A stretch of DNA of 64,000 nt, taken from the NCBI GenBank assembly GCA_030433255.1, contig JAUIMI010000001.1, forward strand, positions 211,378-275,377, in the 5' to 3' direction. Positions 63,771-64,000 of the stretch are shown here, in pieces (position 1 is the stretch's first letter; every line of letters starts with the position of its first letter). The position numbers were made by a program, and so were the translations under genes. Origin of the DNA: a bacterium. GTDB lineage: Bacteria > Patescibacteriota > Minisyncoccia > Phycocordibacterales > UBA1006. Below the pieces are notes generated by a model. That model had not been told where the DNA came from, did no database searches, and saw only the letters and a list, made by a program, of their open reading frames with translations.

Positions 63771-64000
63771 TTTTTTCTTTTTAAAAACAATACATGTTCA
63801 ATATGTGGAGTTTTAGGAAATAAATTATATCCACGTGACCATTCTATAGAATAGACTTCTTGCAATGACGTATAATCACGAGCCTGTGTTTCAGGATTAC
63901 ATGAAATATAAATAATGTATTCTGGTTTGATTTTTATAATTTTTGATATCAATTTTTTGGTTAAACCGCTACGTGCTGGATCAACGACGAGAATTTGATG
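63767..64000 (-). CDS. RlmD/TrmA-type RNA (uracil-5-)-methyltransferase, 3' part only
   Basis: Only the last 77 residues are in the window; the gene continues beyond the right edge. ILVVDPARSGLTKKL and YIIYISCNPETQARDY are the DPPR and SCNP-type motifs of the family, with the catalytic Cys in SCNP. The end PHIEHVLFLKRKN matches the usual THHVE-like C-terminus. 23S rRNA U1939/U747 or tRNA U54 may be the target; it cannot be told from this part. Confidence 0.9.
   Translation of the reverse strand, partial: HQILVVDPARSGLTKKLISKIIKIKPEYIIYISCNPETQARDYTSLQEVYSIEWSRGYNLFPKTPHIEHVLFLKRKN

Overview
The window is an AT-rich, gene-dense bacterial chromosome segment with about 72 protein genes, seven tRNAs and no rRNA. 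Several things point to the Candidate Phyla Radiation (Patescibacteria), most likely a low-GC Parcubacteria/Paceibacteria lineage. It has a monoderm-type type IV pilus locus without a secretin gene, orphan solute-binding proteins without permeases, many small membrane-anchored proteins of unknown function, GtrA/GT2/GT-C surface-sugar genes, SPFH proteins, and very short intergenic gaps. No taxonomic marker such as 16S rRNA is present, so this placement is inference. The standard code fits all genes, but none of the roughly 72 stop codons is TGA.

Layout. 1-4.4 kb: envelope and repair functions (MliC/DUF4377/META protein, MsrA, GH18-like hydrolase, CPBP-like protein, DUF2853). 4.4-8.1 kb: leftward GT2-GtrA-GT-C surface glycosylation operon. 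8.1-10.6 kb: a pilin-like gene, DUF389, rlmH and comF. 10.7-22.2 kb: a type IV pilus locus in the order pilM-N-O-P-like-B-T-C, then pilA-pilin-pilD and four minor pilins. 22.2-26.5 kb: ligA, gatC, gatA and a HEPN-like membrane protein. 26.5-29.1 kb: four tRNAs, an unusual Cys/His-tailed pilin and NADP-isocitrate dehydrogenase. 29.1-38.6 kb: pseudouridine synthase, orphan peptide-binding protein, secG, pth, rpsA, MBL-fold protein and gyrA. 38.6-46.1 kb: methyltransferase, sugar-type binding protein, and a cluster of six proteins with VirB2/TrbC-like two-helix modules around an SPFH-like protein. 46.1-52.8 kb: tRNA-Lys and tRNA-Leu, mscL, LOG protein, ATP-cone nuclease, glutamate dehydrogenase, MreD-like/PBP2, greA. 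53-64 kb: lysS, membrane proteins, tRNA-Leu, parB, a secreted protease with a Cys nucleophile, a short Rel enzyme, slipin, pyrG behind a candidate attenuator, an alpha/beta hydrolase and the 3' part of an RlmD/TrmA-type methyltransferase.

How it works together. The pilus locus encodes the inner-membrane alignment proteins, both motors, the platform, the peptidase and major and minor pilins, so it looks nearly self-sufficient for a monoderm pilus. A second surface system may lie at 39-46 kb, where small two-helix proteins with signal peptides are expressed from their own units. Isocitrate dehydrogenase and glutamate dehydrogenase could form a short isocitrate to 2-oxoglutarate to glutamate route.

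Gene expression. About twenty start codons lie only 6-8 nt after a TATAAT-like -10 box, on both strands, which predicts mostly leaderless mRNAs. The exceptions with long leaders (pilA, the first small VirB2-like gene) carry hairpins. Almost every transcription unit ends in a clear hairpin with a T-run, usually starting within a few bases of the stop codon and often serving both strands.
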